A DNA stretch of 6,587 nucleotides. Source: Paramuribaculum sp. GTDB lineage: Bacteria > Bacteroidota > Bacteroidia > Bacteroidales > Muribaculaceae. The DNA lies in NCBI GenBank assembly GCA_029062075.1, contig JAIDQW010000188.1, positions 1-6,587 of the forward strand, given 5' to 3'. The notes under the pieces were generated by a model. The model was not told the DNA's origin. It saw only the letters and a program-made list of their open reading frames with translations, and ran no database searches. A program made the position numbers and the translations under genes. Positions 1 to 6,313 of the stretch are shown here, piece after piece. Numbering within the stretch: position 1 is the first letter of the stretch; each line of letters starts with the position of its first letter.

Positions 1-22
1 AATATTAAGCCGGAAAATCTCG

Positions 23-30
23 TATCTTTG
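23..30 (+). promoter_or_regulatory. -7 promoter element of tyrS
   Basis: TATCTTTG is an exact match to the Bacteroidota housekeeping -7 consensus TAnnTTTG. It ends 34 bases before the tyrS ATG, which leaves a short leader of roughly 25-30 nt. The matching -33 element (TTTG about 20 bases upstream) would fall at or beyond the left edge of the window, so only half of the promoter can be assessed. Confidence 0.6.
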
Positions 31-64
31 CAATCTGAAAGCTAAACAATAACGCAAATCATAT

Positions 65-1360
65 ATGAATTTCATAGACGAACTGACCTGGAGGGGCATG
101 ATTCATCAGATGATGCCAGGCACTAAGGAACAACTTGATAAGGAAATGACTACTGCATATTTAGGCATTGATCCAACCGCAGACAGTCTTCATATAGGGC
201 ATCTTGTCGGTGTGATGATGCTCAAACATTTTCAGAGAGCCGGACATAAGCCCATCGCGCTTGTTGGTGGTGCAACAGGTATGATCGGAGACCCTTCTAT
301 GAAAAGTCAGGAGCGCAAACTTCTTGATGAAGAGACACTCCGCCACAATCAGGAGGCTATAAAGAAACAGCTTGCCAAGTTCCTTGATTTCGACAGCAAG
401 GAACCTAATGCCGCTGAAATGGTGAATAACTATGACTGGATGAAAAATTTCTCTTTTTTAGATTTCATAAGAGATGTCGGCAAGCATATCACAGTCAATT
501 ATATGATGGCAAAAGACTCTGTTAAGAAGCGCCTTTCCGGTGAAAGTCAGCAGGGTATGTCATTCACCGAATTTTCATATCAGTTAGTGCAGGGATATGA
601 TTTCCTCACTCTGTATCGTGACAAGAATTGCAGGCTGCAGCTTGGCGGCTCTGACCAGTGGGGTAATATCACGACAGGGACTGAGCTGATTCGCCGCACT
701 CTCGGCGGAGAAGCCTACGCCCTCACCTGCCCTCTCATCACCAAAGCCGACGGTGGTAAATTCGGAAAAACCGAGAGTGGAAATGTGTGGCTCGACCCGC
801 GCTACACCTCACCCTATAAATTCTATCAGTTCTGGCTTAATGTATCGGATGCGGATGCAGAAAAGTACATAAAGATTTTCACCGAACTGACTGAAGATGA
901 AATACGCGCACTCGTTGAGGAGCAACAGGCTGATCCGGGAAGACGCCCTTTACAGAAACGCCTTGCCAAAGAGATTACCACTATGGTTCATTCTGCTGAA
1001 GATTATGAAGCTGCTGTGGAAGCATCCCAGATTCTTTTCTCTAATAATACAGCTGACGCGCTTCACAAACTTGACGAAGAAACCCTGCTTCAGGTAATGG
1101 AAGGAGTACCTCAGCATGAAGTTTCACTTGCTGAAATTCAAAGCGGTGAGCTCAAACTTGTTGACTTACTTACTGACAAGGCTCCCGTGTTCCCGTCAAA
1201 AGGTGAAATGCGTAAAATGACTCAGCAAGGCGGTGTGTCTATAAACAAAGAAAAAGTCACAGACCCATATTCAACAATCTCCGAAAGTAACCTTCTGGCA
1301 GGGAAATACATACTCGCCCAAAGAGGTAAGAAGAATTATTTCCTACTGATAGCCAAATAA
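65..1360 (+). CDS. tyrS: Tyrosyl-tRNA synthetase
   Basis: This is a cytoplasmic class I aminoacyl-tRNA synthetase that activates tyrosine with ATP and charges tRNA-Tyr. The 431 residues match the usual length of the bacterial TyrS family. Visible landmarks are the HIGH signature at residues 43-46, the tyrosine-binding block YQLVQGYD at 172-179, the GGSDQWGN motif at 194-201, and KFGKT at 232-236. KFGKT is the normal bacterial TyrRS form of the KMSKS loop. The C-terminal 65-70 residues (about 365-431, with GGVSIN near 389-394) fit the S4 RNA-binding domain that contacts tRNA. The ATG at 65 is preferred because the -7 element at 23-30 sits at a natural distance and the N-terminus ([11 protein letters not shown]) aligns with the usual family start. 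The gene appears intact and monocistronic. No T-box leader is visible. Confidence 0.97.
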   Translation: MNFIDELTWRGMIHQMMPGTKEQLDKEMTTAYLGIDPTADSLHIGHLVGVMMLKHFQRAGHKPIALVGGATGMIGDPSMKSQERKLLDEETLRHNQEAIKKQLAKFLDFDSKEPNAAEMVNNYDWMKNFSFLDFIRDVGKHITVNYMMAKDSVKKRLSGESQQGMSFTEFSYQLVQGYDFLTLYRDKNCRLQLGGSDQWGNITTGTELIRRTLGGEAYALTCPLITKADGGKFGKTESGNVWLDPRYTSPYKFYQFWLNVSDADAEKYIKIFTELTEDEIRALVEEQQADPGRRPLQKRLAKEITTMVHSAEDYEAAVEASQILFSNNTADALHKLDEETLLQVMEGVPQHEVSLAEIQSGELKLVDLLTDKAPVFPSKGEMRKMTQQGGVSINKEKVTDPYSTISESNLLAGKYILAQRGKKNYFLLIAK

Positions 1361-1402
1361 ATAAAAAACTACGTCCATAAAACAAAAAGTTTTATTTGGC
1401 TA
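1350..1402. repeat. 12-bp inverted repeat at the tyrS 3' end (possible weak terminator or mRNA 3' structure)
   Basis: TAGCCAAATAAA (1350-1361) is perfectly complementary to TTTATTTGGCTA (1391-1402), giving a 12-bp stem around a 29-nt loop. The left arm contains the last codons and stop of tyrS. A competing hairpin lies inside: ATAAAAC (1377-1383), an A5 loop, and GTTTTAT (1389-1395). It shares bases 1391-1395 with the long stem, so the two cannot form together. No T-run follows the outer stem, so this is not a standard intrinsic terminator. It may still protect or define the tyrS mRNA 3' end. The right arm also contains the -33 TTTG of the tRNA promoter. Confidence 0.45.
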
Positions 1403-1426
1403 TTAAGAAATAAACAACTAATTTTG
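1395..1426 (+). promoter_or_regulatory. Promoter of tRNA-Gln (-33 and -7 elements)
   Basis: TTTG at 1395-1398 and TAATTTTG at 1419-1426 match the Bacteroidota -33 (TTTG) and -7 (TAnnTTTG) elements, separated by 20 bases, which is the expected spacing. Transcription would start at about 1430-1434, leaving a leader of about 30 nt before the mature tRNA. This is the best complete promoter in the window, and it indicates that the tRNA is transcribed separately from tyrS. Confidence 0.7.
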
Positions 1427-1462
1427 CATTGTTTTAGGGTTTTAACCTTGAACAAATAGGAT

Positions 1463-1533
1463 TGTCTTATGGTGTAATGGTAGCACTGCAGTTTTTGGTT
1501 CTGCCTGTCTAGGTTCGAATCCTGGTAAGACAA
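1463..1533 (+). tRNA. tRNA-Gln, anticodon UUG
   Basis: The cloverleaf folds completely by hand. The acceptor stem is TGTCTTA (1463-1469) with TAAGACA (1526-1532), followed by discriminator A1533. The D stem is GTGT (1472-1475) with GCAC (1483-1486), including one U-G pair. The anticodon stem is GCAGT (1488-1492) with TCTGC (1500-1504). The seven-base loop 1493-1499 places TTG at 1495-1497. The T stem is CTAGG (1509-1513) with CCTGG (1521-1525) around the loop TTCGAAT. The anticodon UUG reads CAA and, by wobble, CAG (glutamine). The 3' CCA is not encoded, so a CCA-adding enzyme must supply it. The last anticodon-stem pair (1492/1500) is U-U rather than Watson-Crick. The gene has its own promoter and terminator. 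Confidence 0.97.
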
Positions 1534-1541
1534 CTCAAAGG

Positions 1542-1583
1542 AATCTCAATCTGTTATATGTCAACAGGTTGAGATTTTTGTTT
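1542..1583 (+). terminator. Intrinsic terminator of tRNA-Gln
   Basis: AATCTCAATCTGTT (1542-1555) pairs with AACAGGTTGAGATT (1563-1576). This is a 14-bp stem with a single G-U pair and a 7-nt loop (1556-1562). The stem runs directly into a T-rich tail (TTTGTTT, 1577-1583). It begins 8 bases after the mature tRNA and has the form of a strong Rho-independent terminator, separating the tRNA unit from the downstream operon. Confidence 0.85.
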
Positions 1584-1627
1584 AACTATTTAGGACTGCT
1601 GCGTGATTACATTCTTTTAATAATTTA

Positions 1628-1635
1628 TATATTTG
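1628..1635 (+). promoter_or_regulatory. -7 promoter element of the flippase-nfeD operon
   Basis: TATATTTG is an exact TAnnTTTG match ending 26 bases before the ATG at 1662. No clean TTTG -33 element lies 19-21 bases upstream (the nearest candidate is CGTG at 1602-1605), so the promoter may be weaker or depend on another factor. Its position after the tRNA terminator makes it the likely start of the two-gene unit. Confidence 0.5.
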
Positions 1636-1661
1636 CGAATATTATTTCAGTTTGAACATTG

Positions 1662-2705
1662 ATGAAGAATAAGGGACATATTCTGATTAAAACCCTACTA
1701 CCCGTTTTATTAGGCGCTATAGTGGTTATATGGATGATGGCTCGTGACTTCGATATTGACACATGGAGAGCTATTAACTGGAATTTCTCAACAATCGCTT
1801 GCATTGTTTTAGCACTTATCTTCACTCTCGGAAGAGAGACCGGTCTCGCATGGCGGTTTCATGTTCTCAGCGATAGATTTCTGAATTGGAAACAGTGCTT
1901 CAAAATAACTCTTCTCTGCGAATTTGTATCAGCTATAACACCAACAACCGCAGGCGGAAGTGCCGTCAGCATGGTATTTATGAAAAGAGAAGGTATTGAC
2001 ACCGGGAGAGGGACAACTCTGACTATGACGACACTTTTTCTTGATGAATTATTTTTTGTAATACTCTGCCCTATCATATTCATTTTGGAACCGGCAAGCC
2101 GTTTATTCGGATTTAACACAGATCAACTTCATCTTAGCATGGGATTCAAAAGTGCTTTCTGGATTGTATGGGGGATTGTGTGTCTTTGGACTCTCATTCT
2201 TTTCATTGGCATTTTCATAAAGCCCCACTTTGTAGGCAGAACTTTAATAAGGCTTTTTTCTTTCAAATGGTTACGTAGATGGGAAAAAGATATAGAAAAG
2301 ATTGCGGAAGATATGGCACTAACCGGTAGAGAACTTAAATATAAGAAAATCAAATGGTGGTTAAACGCCACGTCTGCCACACTATTATCATGGACGAGTC
2401 GCTTTCTGGTTGTCAATGCTATATTCTTGGCCTTTTTACCGTTTGGAGATCAGATTCTAATATTCTGCCGTCAATTTGTAGTATGGACTTTGCTTACCGT
2501 TAGTCCCACTCCCGGGGGCAGTGGTGTGAGCGAATGGCTGTTCACAACGTATTACGGAGATATGCTTGGGAGCCTTTCAGTAGCTCTGATAATAGCCGTT
2601 TTATGGCGTCTGATAAGCTATTACCTTTATCTTATTATTGGCATAATAATTGTGCCGAACTGGATAAAACAAGGCATTCGCAATAAAAAAATCAAAAAAC
2701 AATGA
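1662..2705 (+). CDS. Flippase-like integral membrane protein, LPG_synthase_TM (UPF0104) family
   Basis: This 347-residue polytopic inner-membrane protein has about eight hydrophobic segments (roughly residues 8-26, 43-57, 78-96, 122-142, 164-186, 234-259, 263-282 and 302-331). A basic, charged cytoplasmic stretch lies between about 187 and 233. Two signature motifs support the family: TPTTAGGS at 93-100 and PTPGGSG at 282-288. Together they are typical of the lysylphosphatidylglycerol synthase/flippase transmembrane family (PF03706, related to the MprF flippase domain, AglD and YbhN). No cytoplasmic aminoacyl-transfer domain is attached, so it cannot make lysyl-PG by itself. Flipping of a lipid or lipid-linked precursor is a family-level guess; the substrate is unknown. 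ATG 1662 is chosen over the in-frame TTG directly before it at 1659. The stop overlaps the ATG of the next gene (ATGA), implying translational coupling. Confidence 0.85.
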   Translation: MKNKGHILIKTLLPVLLGAIVVIWMMARDFDIDTWRAINWNFSTIACIVLALIFTLGRETGLAWRFHVLSDRFLNWKQCFKITLLCEFVSAITPTTAGGSAVSMVFMKREGIDTGRGTTLTMTTLFLDELFFVILCPIIFILEPASRLFGFNTDQLHLSMGFKSAFWIVWGIVCLWTLILFIGIFIKPHFVGRTLIRLFSFKWLRRWEKDIEKIAEDMALTGRELKYKKIKWWLNATSATLLSWTSRFLVVNAIFLAFLPFGDQILIFCRQFVVWTLLTVSPTPGGSGVSEWLFTTYYGDMLGSLSVALIIAVLWRLISYYLYLIIGIIIVPNWIKQGIRNKKIKKQ

Positions 2706-4069
2706 CTAGAATACTCCTTCTTATAATATCCATCATCATTCAGTTTTCAAGTTTATCCTACGCAGATAATAAACTTGTGTACATTCTCCCTCTGAAAGAT
2801 GAAATCGGTTCTACTACCTGGCAGCATACAAGAAGCGCACTCGCCGAAGCGAAAAGAATGGATGCTGATATCTTGCTGATCCACATGAATACCTATGGCG
2901 GATCTGTACTTCATGCTGACTCCATACGCACCGCTCTCTTGCATTTTCCTAAGCCTGTAATCGCATTTGTTGATAATAATGCCGCATCTGCCGGAGCACT
3001 CATATCGCTTGCCTGCGATACTGTTTATATGCGAAAGGACGCTACTATGGGAGCGGTAACTGTTGTTAACGGTAGCGATGGGTCTGCTGCTCCAGACAAG
3101 TATCAGAGTTACATGAGAGCTATGATGAGAGCCACGGCAGAGAGCCATGGAAAGGATTCTACAGGCAAATGGATTAGAGACCCACAGATTGCCGAAGCCA
3201 TGGTTGACTCACGCGTTAAAATTAACGGACTTATTGATTCAACAAGAGTATTAACATTTACAGCAGGTGAAGCTAAGAAATGGGGATACGCCAACGGAAT
3301 TGCTGACAATGTAGATGATGTACTTTCAGATTTAGGCATTGACGAGTATCGTTGCAAAGAATTCAGTGCCTCCTGGGTTGACTCGTTATTAGGATTCTTG
3401 ACAAATCCTGCAGTTCAGGGTATTTTAATTATGCTCATTGTCGGAGGCATTTATTTTGAACTACAGACTCCGGGAATGGGTTTCCCATCAGTAGTAGCTA
3501 TTATGGCTGCCGTACTATACTTTTTACCGCTTTATCTCACAGGGATAGCAAGCAGCTGGATTATCCTTCTTTTCATTGTGGGTTTACTGTTACTTTTACT
3601 TGAAATATTCGTTATTCCCGGATTTGGAGTAGCAGGCATTGCCGGAATCGCGTGTATTGCAGCAAGTATAATAATCGGACTTGTAGAAAATTTCAGTTTC
3701 ATTCCGGGTAGAATTGACCTCAAGGCGGTTTCAAATGCCTTTCTCACTTTTGTCTGTGGAATTGCCGGGGCAGGGGCAATAATTATTTTTCTCTCGTCAA
3801 AATATGCGCCGAAAAGTATTGGTATCAAATCGGAGCTAACACACTGTCAGGATGTGAAGGCCGGTTACATTGGTGTAGATACAGCTCCAACAGAACTAAT
3901 TGGAAAGGAAGCAGTTGCTCTTACCGATCTTCGTCCGGCGGGTAAAATTGAAGTTGAGGGAGAAACCTATGACTCCGTTAGTCTTTCCGGATTTATCGAA
4001 AACGGAACTATTGTGAAAATATGTAAATATGAAAATGCGCAGCTTTATGTGAAAACCGCGCATTCGTAA
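2702..4069 (+). CDS. nfeD: NfeD-family membrane-bound serine protease, long ClpP-class form
   Basis: This 455-residue protein has the full NfeD1b architecture. A signal peptide covers residues 1-21 (cleavage plausible after SLSYA). A ClpP/SppA-like protease domain (about 24-215) follows, then four or five membrane segments (about 235-250, 263-280, 284-305, 310-328, 345-365). The C-terminal OB-fold NfeD domain (about 385-453) contains LRPAGKIEVEGE. By analogy with the archaeal 1510-N protease, Ser96 in NNAASAGA (92-99) is the likely nucleophile and Lys133 the likely general base. Gly66-Gly67 in MNTYGGS fit the oxyanion strand. The known family pattern is cleavage of hydrophobic stomatin or flotillin tails, with a gene for an SPFH protein next door. 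None lies in this window. The gene is coupled to the flippase-like gene by an ATGA overlap and ends 5 bases from the convergent sigma factor gene. Confidence 0.9.
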   Translation: MTRILLLIISIIIQFSSLSYADNKLVYILPLKDEIGSTTWQHTRSALAEAKRMDADILLIHMNTYGGSVLHADSIRTALLHFPKPVIAFVDNNAASAGALISLACDTVYMRKDATMGAVTVVNGSDGSAAPDKYQSYMRAMMRATAESHGKDSTGKWIRDPQIAEAMVDSRVKINGLIDSTRVLTFTAGEAKKWGYANGIADNVDDVLSDLGIDEYRCKEFSASWVDSLLGFLTNPAVQGILIMLIVGGIYFELQTPGMGFPSVVAIMAAVLYFLPLYLTGIASSWIILLFIVGLLLLLLEIFVIPGFGVAGIAGIACIAASIIIGLVENFSFIPGRIDLKAVSNAFLTFVCGIAGAGAIIIFLSSKYAPKSIGIKSELTHCQDVKAGYIGVDTAPTELIGKEAVALTDLRPAGKIEVEGETYDSVSLSGFIENGTIVKICKYENAQLYVKTAHS

Positions 4070-4074
4070 ATATT

Positions 4075-4587
4075 TTATCTGGGATCATAGTCTTTCAATC
4101 GCACCTGCAAATATTGTCGAGCATAATAGATGCGACTCTTAACCGTTCCAAGCGGTAAACCCATCTTCTTAGCTATCTCCGCATAATGATAGCCTGCGAG
4201 ATGTAGTGAGAATGGAATCTTATACTCATCGGAGAAAGAGTTTATAGCTTCTACAATTTCATGCTCTGCATAGGAGTCTTCCGGTGAGGTTCGGTTATCA
4301 CTGAAAGATACATTATTCAACATGTACAAATCCTCTGAGTTATCAACAATAGTTGCGCTTCTTACCATCCTACGATACTTGTTAATGAAGATGTTACGCA
4401 TAATTGTAAATACCCATCCTTTGAAATTAGTTTCCGGAGTGTATTTTTCTTCATTATCAAGTGCTTTTAGGGTTGTGTCCTGAAGCAAGTCATAAGCGTC
4501 ATCCTTATTGTTTGTCAACATTAAGGCGAAATTGAGCATATTGCTTTGCAAGTCCACCAGTTTCTGTTGGAATAGAATAGTGTTCAT
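4075..4587 (-). CDS. ECF-type RNA polymerase sigma factor
   Basis: This 170-residue sigma-70 family protein directs core RNA polymerase to alternative promoters. It has only regions 2 and 4, as in ECF (group IV) factors. Region 2 spans about residues 8-75, with DDAYDLLQDTTLKAL (29-43) as region 2.2 and the NFKGWVFTIMRN to NKYRR stretch (54-73) as 2.3/2.4. A polar linker covers about 76-107. Region 4 spans about 108-163, with the helix-turn-helix YAEIAKKMGLPLGTVKSR (135-152). There is no extra C-terminal domain and no transmembrane segment. No anti-sigma gene lies beside it in the window, so its control is not evident. The upstream region lacks a clear TAnnTTTG match on this strand. The best near-match is TAGCATTG (4688-4681, one mismatch), and it has no good -33. 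An AAAGGA lies about 16-21 nt before the ATG, too far for a normal Shine-Dalgarno. Regulon unknown. Confidence 0.93.
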   Translation of the reverse strand: MNTILFQQKLVDLQSNMLNFALMLTNNKDDAYDLLQDTTLKALDNEEKYTPETNFKGWVFTIMRNIFINKYRRMVRSATIVDNSEDLYMLNNVSFSDNRTSPEDSYAEHEIVEAINSFSDEYKIPFSLHLAGYHYAEIAKKMGLPLGTVKSRIYYARQYLQVRLKDYDPR

Positions 4588-4715
4588 AGTTGAAATATAG
4601 TTATCCTTTGTGTATTAAAAGTGTATTTGTATAATTTAGAACAGTAATTTCTGTAATATTGTTTAATAATAAGCGATTGACAATGCTAATACTCAACTAA
4701 AAATCTAAAAAAATG

Positions 4716-4757
4716 CTCATAATTACCACTGAAAGATGTCGCCTAAAAAATTATGAG
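4716..4757. repeat. 9-bp inverted repeat flanking the -33 region of the mlaE promoter (candidate operator)
   Basis: CTCATAATT (4716-4724) is the exact reverse complement of AATTATGAG (4749-4757), with a 24-base spacer. The arm centres are 33 bp apart, close to three helical turns. The right arm abuts the -7 box at 4758, and the spacer covers the -33 position. It lies upstream of the expected start of transcription, so it would act as DNA rather than in the mlaE mRNA. That would suit a dimeric or looped regulator. A 9-bp match in A/T-rich DNA can also arise by chance. Confidence 0.4.
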
Positions 4758-4765
4758 TACCTTTG
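4758..4765 (+). promoter_or_regulatory. -7 promoter element of mlaEF
   Basis: TACCTTTG matches TAnnTTTG exactly and ends 25 bases before the mlaE ATG. The -33 is weak: GATG at 4735-4738, 19 bases upstream, instead of TTTG. Expected transcription start is at about 4769-4773, giving a short leader. The GAAGG at 4784-4788 is only two bases from the ATG and is too close to serve as a Shine-Dalgarno. Confidence 0.55.
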
Positions 4766-4790
4766 CAGACGCTAATATGAACTGAAGGCC

Positions 4791-5540
4791 ATGTTAATAA
4801 CTAAATCGCTCACTGCTTTTGGAAATTATTGCTTGTTTCTGCGAAGAATATTTACTGTTCCAGACAAAGGGAAAGTGTTTTTCAGTCGCACCATATTTGA
4901 AATAAACAAGTTGGGAGTAGATTCCATTCCACTAGTAATGGTGATTTCAATTTTCATTGGAGCTGTCATTGCTATTCAGATGCAACTGAACATAGCCTCC
5001 CCCCTTATCCCCTCTTATTCAGTCGGTCTGGCTACACGTGATATTGTATTGCTTGAATTTTCTAATTCCATTCTCTGCCTGATACTTGCTGGAAAAGTCG
5101 GGTCCAATATAGCATCTGAAATAGGGACAATGAGAGTAACAGAGCAGATTGATGCTCTTGAAATTATGGGTATTAACTCAAGCAACTATCTCGTCCTGCC
5201 TAAGATAATTGGATTTGTACTTTTTATGCCGGTTCTTGTAGCTTTTTGTATCGCTACGTCACTTTTCGGTGGTTTTGCTGTTGCAGTTTTCACCGATTTG
5301 ATAACAGTTTCCCGCTATGTGTATGGACTGCAGGCAATGTTTCAGGAGTGGTATGTTTGGTATGGGATTATTAAATCTGTGTTTTTCGCCTTCATTATAG
5401 CTTCAGTAAGCTCTTATTTCGGATACTATGTTCGAGGAGGAGCTTTAGAAGTGGGGAAAGCCAGTACAAATGCTGTTGTCAACAGCAGTATTCTTATACT
5501 TTTGCTTGATGTGGTTCTAACTAAACTGTTACTCCAATGA
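4791..5540 (+). CDS. mlaE: MlaE-family lipid ABC transporter permease
   Basis: This 249-residue inner-membrane permease belongs to the MlaE/YrbE family, the membrane core of MCE-type lipid transporters that move phospholipids between inner and outer membranes. Hydrophobic segments lie at about residues 46-66, 88-100, 136-165, 193-213 and 228-247, with an amphipathic N-terminal interfacial region. The family's most conserved block spans 100-127, with AGKVGSNIASEIGTM at 100-114 followed by RVTEQIDALEIMG at 115-127. This coupling segment contacts the ATPase. The C-terminal GGALEVGKAST (216-226) also fits. Length is close to that of E. coli MlaE (about 260 residues). The stop overlaps the start of the ATPase gene (ATGA), so the two subunits are almost certainly made together. 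The direction of lipid movement cannot be read from sequence. Confidence 0.93.
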   Translation: MLITKSLTAFGNYCLFLRRIFTVPDKGKVFFSRTIFEINKLGVDSIPLVMVISIFIGAVIAIQMQLNIASPLIPSYSVGLATRDIVLLEFSNSILCLILAGKVGSNIASEIGTMRVTEQIDALEIMGINSSNYLVLPKIIGFVLFMPVLVAFCIATSLFGGFAVAVFTDLITVSRYVYGLQAMFQEWYVWYGIIKSVFFAFIIASVSSYFGYYVRGGALEVGKASTNAVVNSSILILLLDVVLTKLLLQ

Positions 5541-6313
5541 TTGAGGTAAAGAATGTCACTAAATCGTTTGATGGAAAAACGATTCTACATAATGTCAGTG
5601 CGGTGTTTGAAACCGGTAAAACTAATCTTATTATTGGGCAAAGCGGCAGTGGAAAAACAGTTTTGATGAAATCTGTTGTAGGGCTTGTCAAGCCGGAGGA
5701 GGGAGAAATACTTTTTGACGGCAGAGATCTGCTTAAAATGGATGCTGAACAAATAAAGAATCTCAGAAAAGAGATAGGAATGCTATTTCAGGGTTCAGCC
5801 CTATTTGATTCCGAGACTGTAATTGGTAACGTTATGTTTCCCCTAACTATGTTTACGACAATGACGCAAGGGGAAATAAAAGATAGGGCTCAATTCTGTC
5901 TGGAAAGAGTTAACCTGAAGGGCGCTGACAATAAATATCCGTCTGAAATATCCGGTGGTATGCAAAAAAGGGTTGCTATTGCACGAGCTATAGCGTTAAA
6001 TCCCAAATATCTATTCTGTGATGAGCCAAATTCAGGACTTGACCCCAGAACTTCTATACTTATTGACGAATTGCTCAGTGACATAACACATGAATATAAT
6101 ATCACAACAGTGATAAATACTCATGATATGAACTCAGTTCTGGGTATAGGAGAAAATATTACATTTATTAAGAATGGTCAACATGAATGGGTCGGAGACA
6201 TGAACGAAATTTACAAAACCTCAAATGAAGCATTGAACGAGTTTGTTTTCGCTACCGACCTTTTTCAAAAAGTTAAAGACTACGTTATTGCAAACGAGAA
6301 ACCGATGCCATAG
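5537..6313 (+). CDS. mlaF: MlaF-type ABC transporter ATP-binding protein
   Basis: This is the cytoplasmic ATPase subunit partnering the MlaE-type permease. All nucleotide-binding motifs are present in its 258 residues: Walker A GQSGSGKT (34-41), Q-loop Gln85 in MLFQGSALFD, signature SGGMQ (139-143), Walker B YLFCDEP with catalytic Glu163, D-loop SGLDP (166-170), and H-loop His196 in NTHD. The SGGMQKR signature and QGSALFD Q-loop region resemble MlaF/Ttg2A ATPases of MCE systems more than general importers. The last 40 or so residues after the H-loop region are a short C-terminal tail. Start by ATGA overlap with mlaE. The expected MCE substrate-binding partner (MlaD) is not encoded next to it. 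The last 29 bases overlap a gene on the other strand. Confidence 0.93.
   Translation: MIEVKNVTKSFDGKTILHNVSAVFETGKTNLIIGQSGSGKTVLMKSVVGLVKPEEGEILFDGRDLLKMDAEQIKNLRKEIGMLFQGSALFDSETVIGNVMFPLTMFTTMTQGEIKDRAQFCLERVNLKGADNKYPSEISGGMQKRVAIARAIALNPKYLFCDEPNSGLDPRTSILIDELLSDITHEYNITTVINTHDMNSVLGIGENITFIKNGQHEWVGDMNEIYKTSNEALNEFVFATDLFQKVKDYVIANEKPMP

Noticed and set aside
690..800. Locally higher G+C inside tyrS
   Set aside because: It covers the conserved catalytic-loop region with natural codon choice and intact frame, so there is no reason to suspect transfer or recombination.
1659..1661. TTG as the start codon of the flippase-like gene
   Set aside because: An ATG follows directly in frame at 1662. 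TTG is a rarer start and nothing upstream favours it.
2753..3148. 131-residue open frame on the minus strand inside nfeD
   Set aside because: It lies wholly antisense to a well-supported gene, shows no domain, and has a Ser/Arg/His/Cys-rich composition typical of a shadow frame.
3532..3828. 98-residue proline- and isoleucine-rich open frame on the minus strand
   Set aside because: It is the mirror of the nfeD membrane segments. Its composition follows from the opposite strand, with no independent start signal.
4592..4599. TATATTTC on the minus strand as a -7 box of the sigma factor gene
   Set aside because: It has one mismatch, would leave almost no leader before the ATG at 4587, and no -33 lies at the right distance.
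4620..4700. A/T-rich stretch as a possible small RNA or origin
   Set aside because: No stable hairpin with a T-run, no iterated motif and no clear promoter into it. Ordinary A/T-rich divergent intergenic DNA explains it.
4784..4788. GAAGG as a Shine-Dalgarno site for mlaE
   Set aside because: Only two bases separate it from the ATG, too few for ribosome pairing, and Bacteroidota rarely use such sites.
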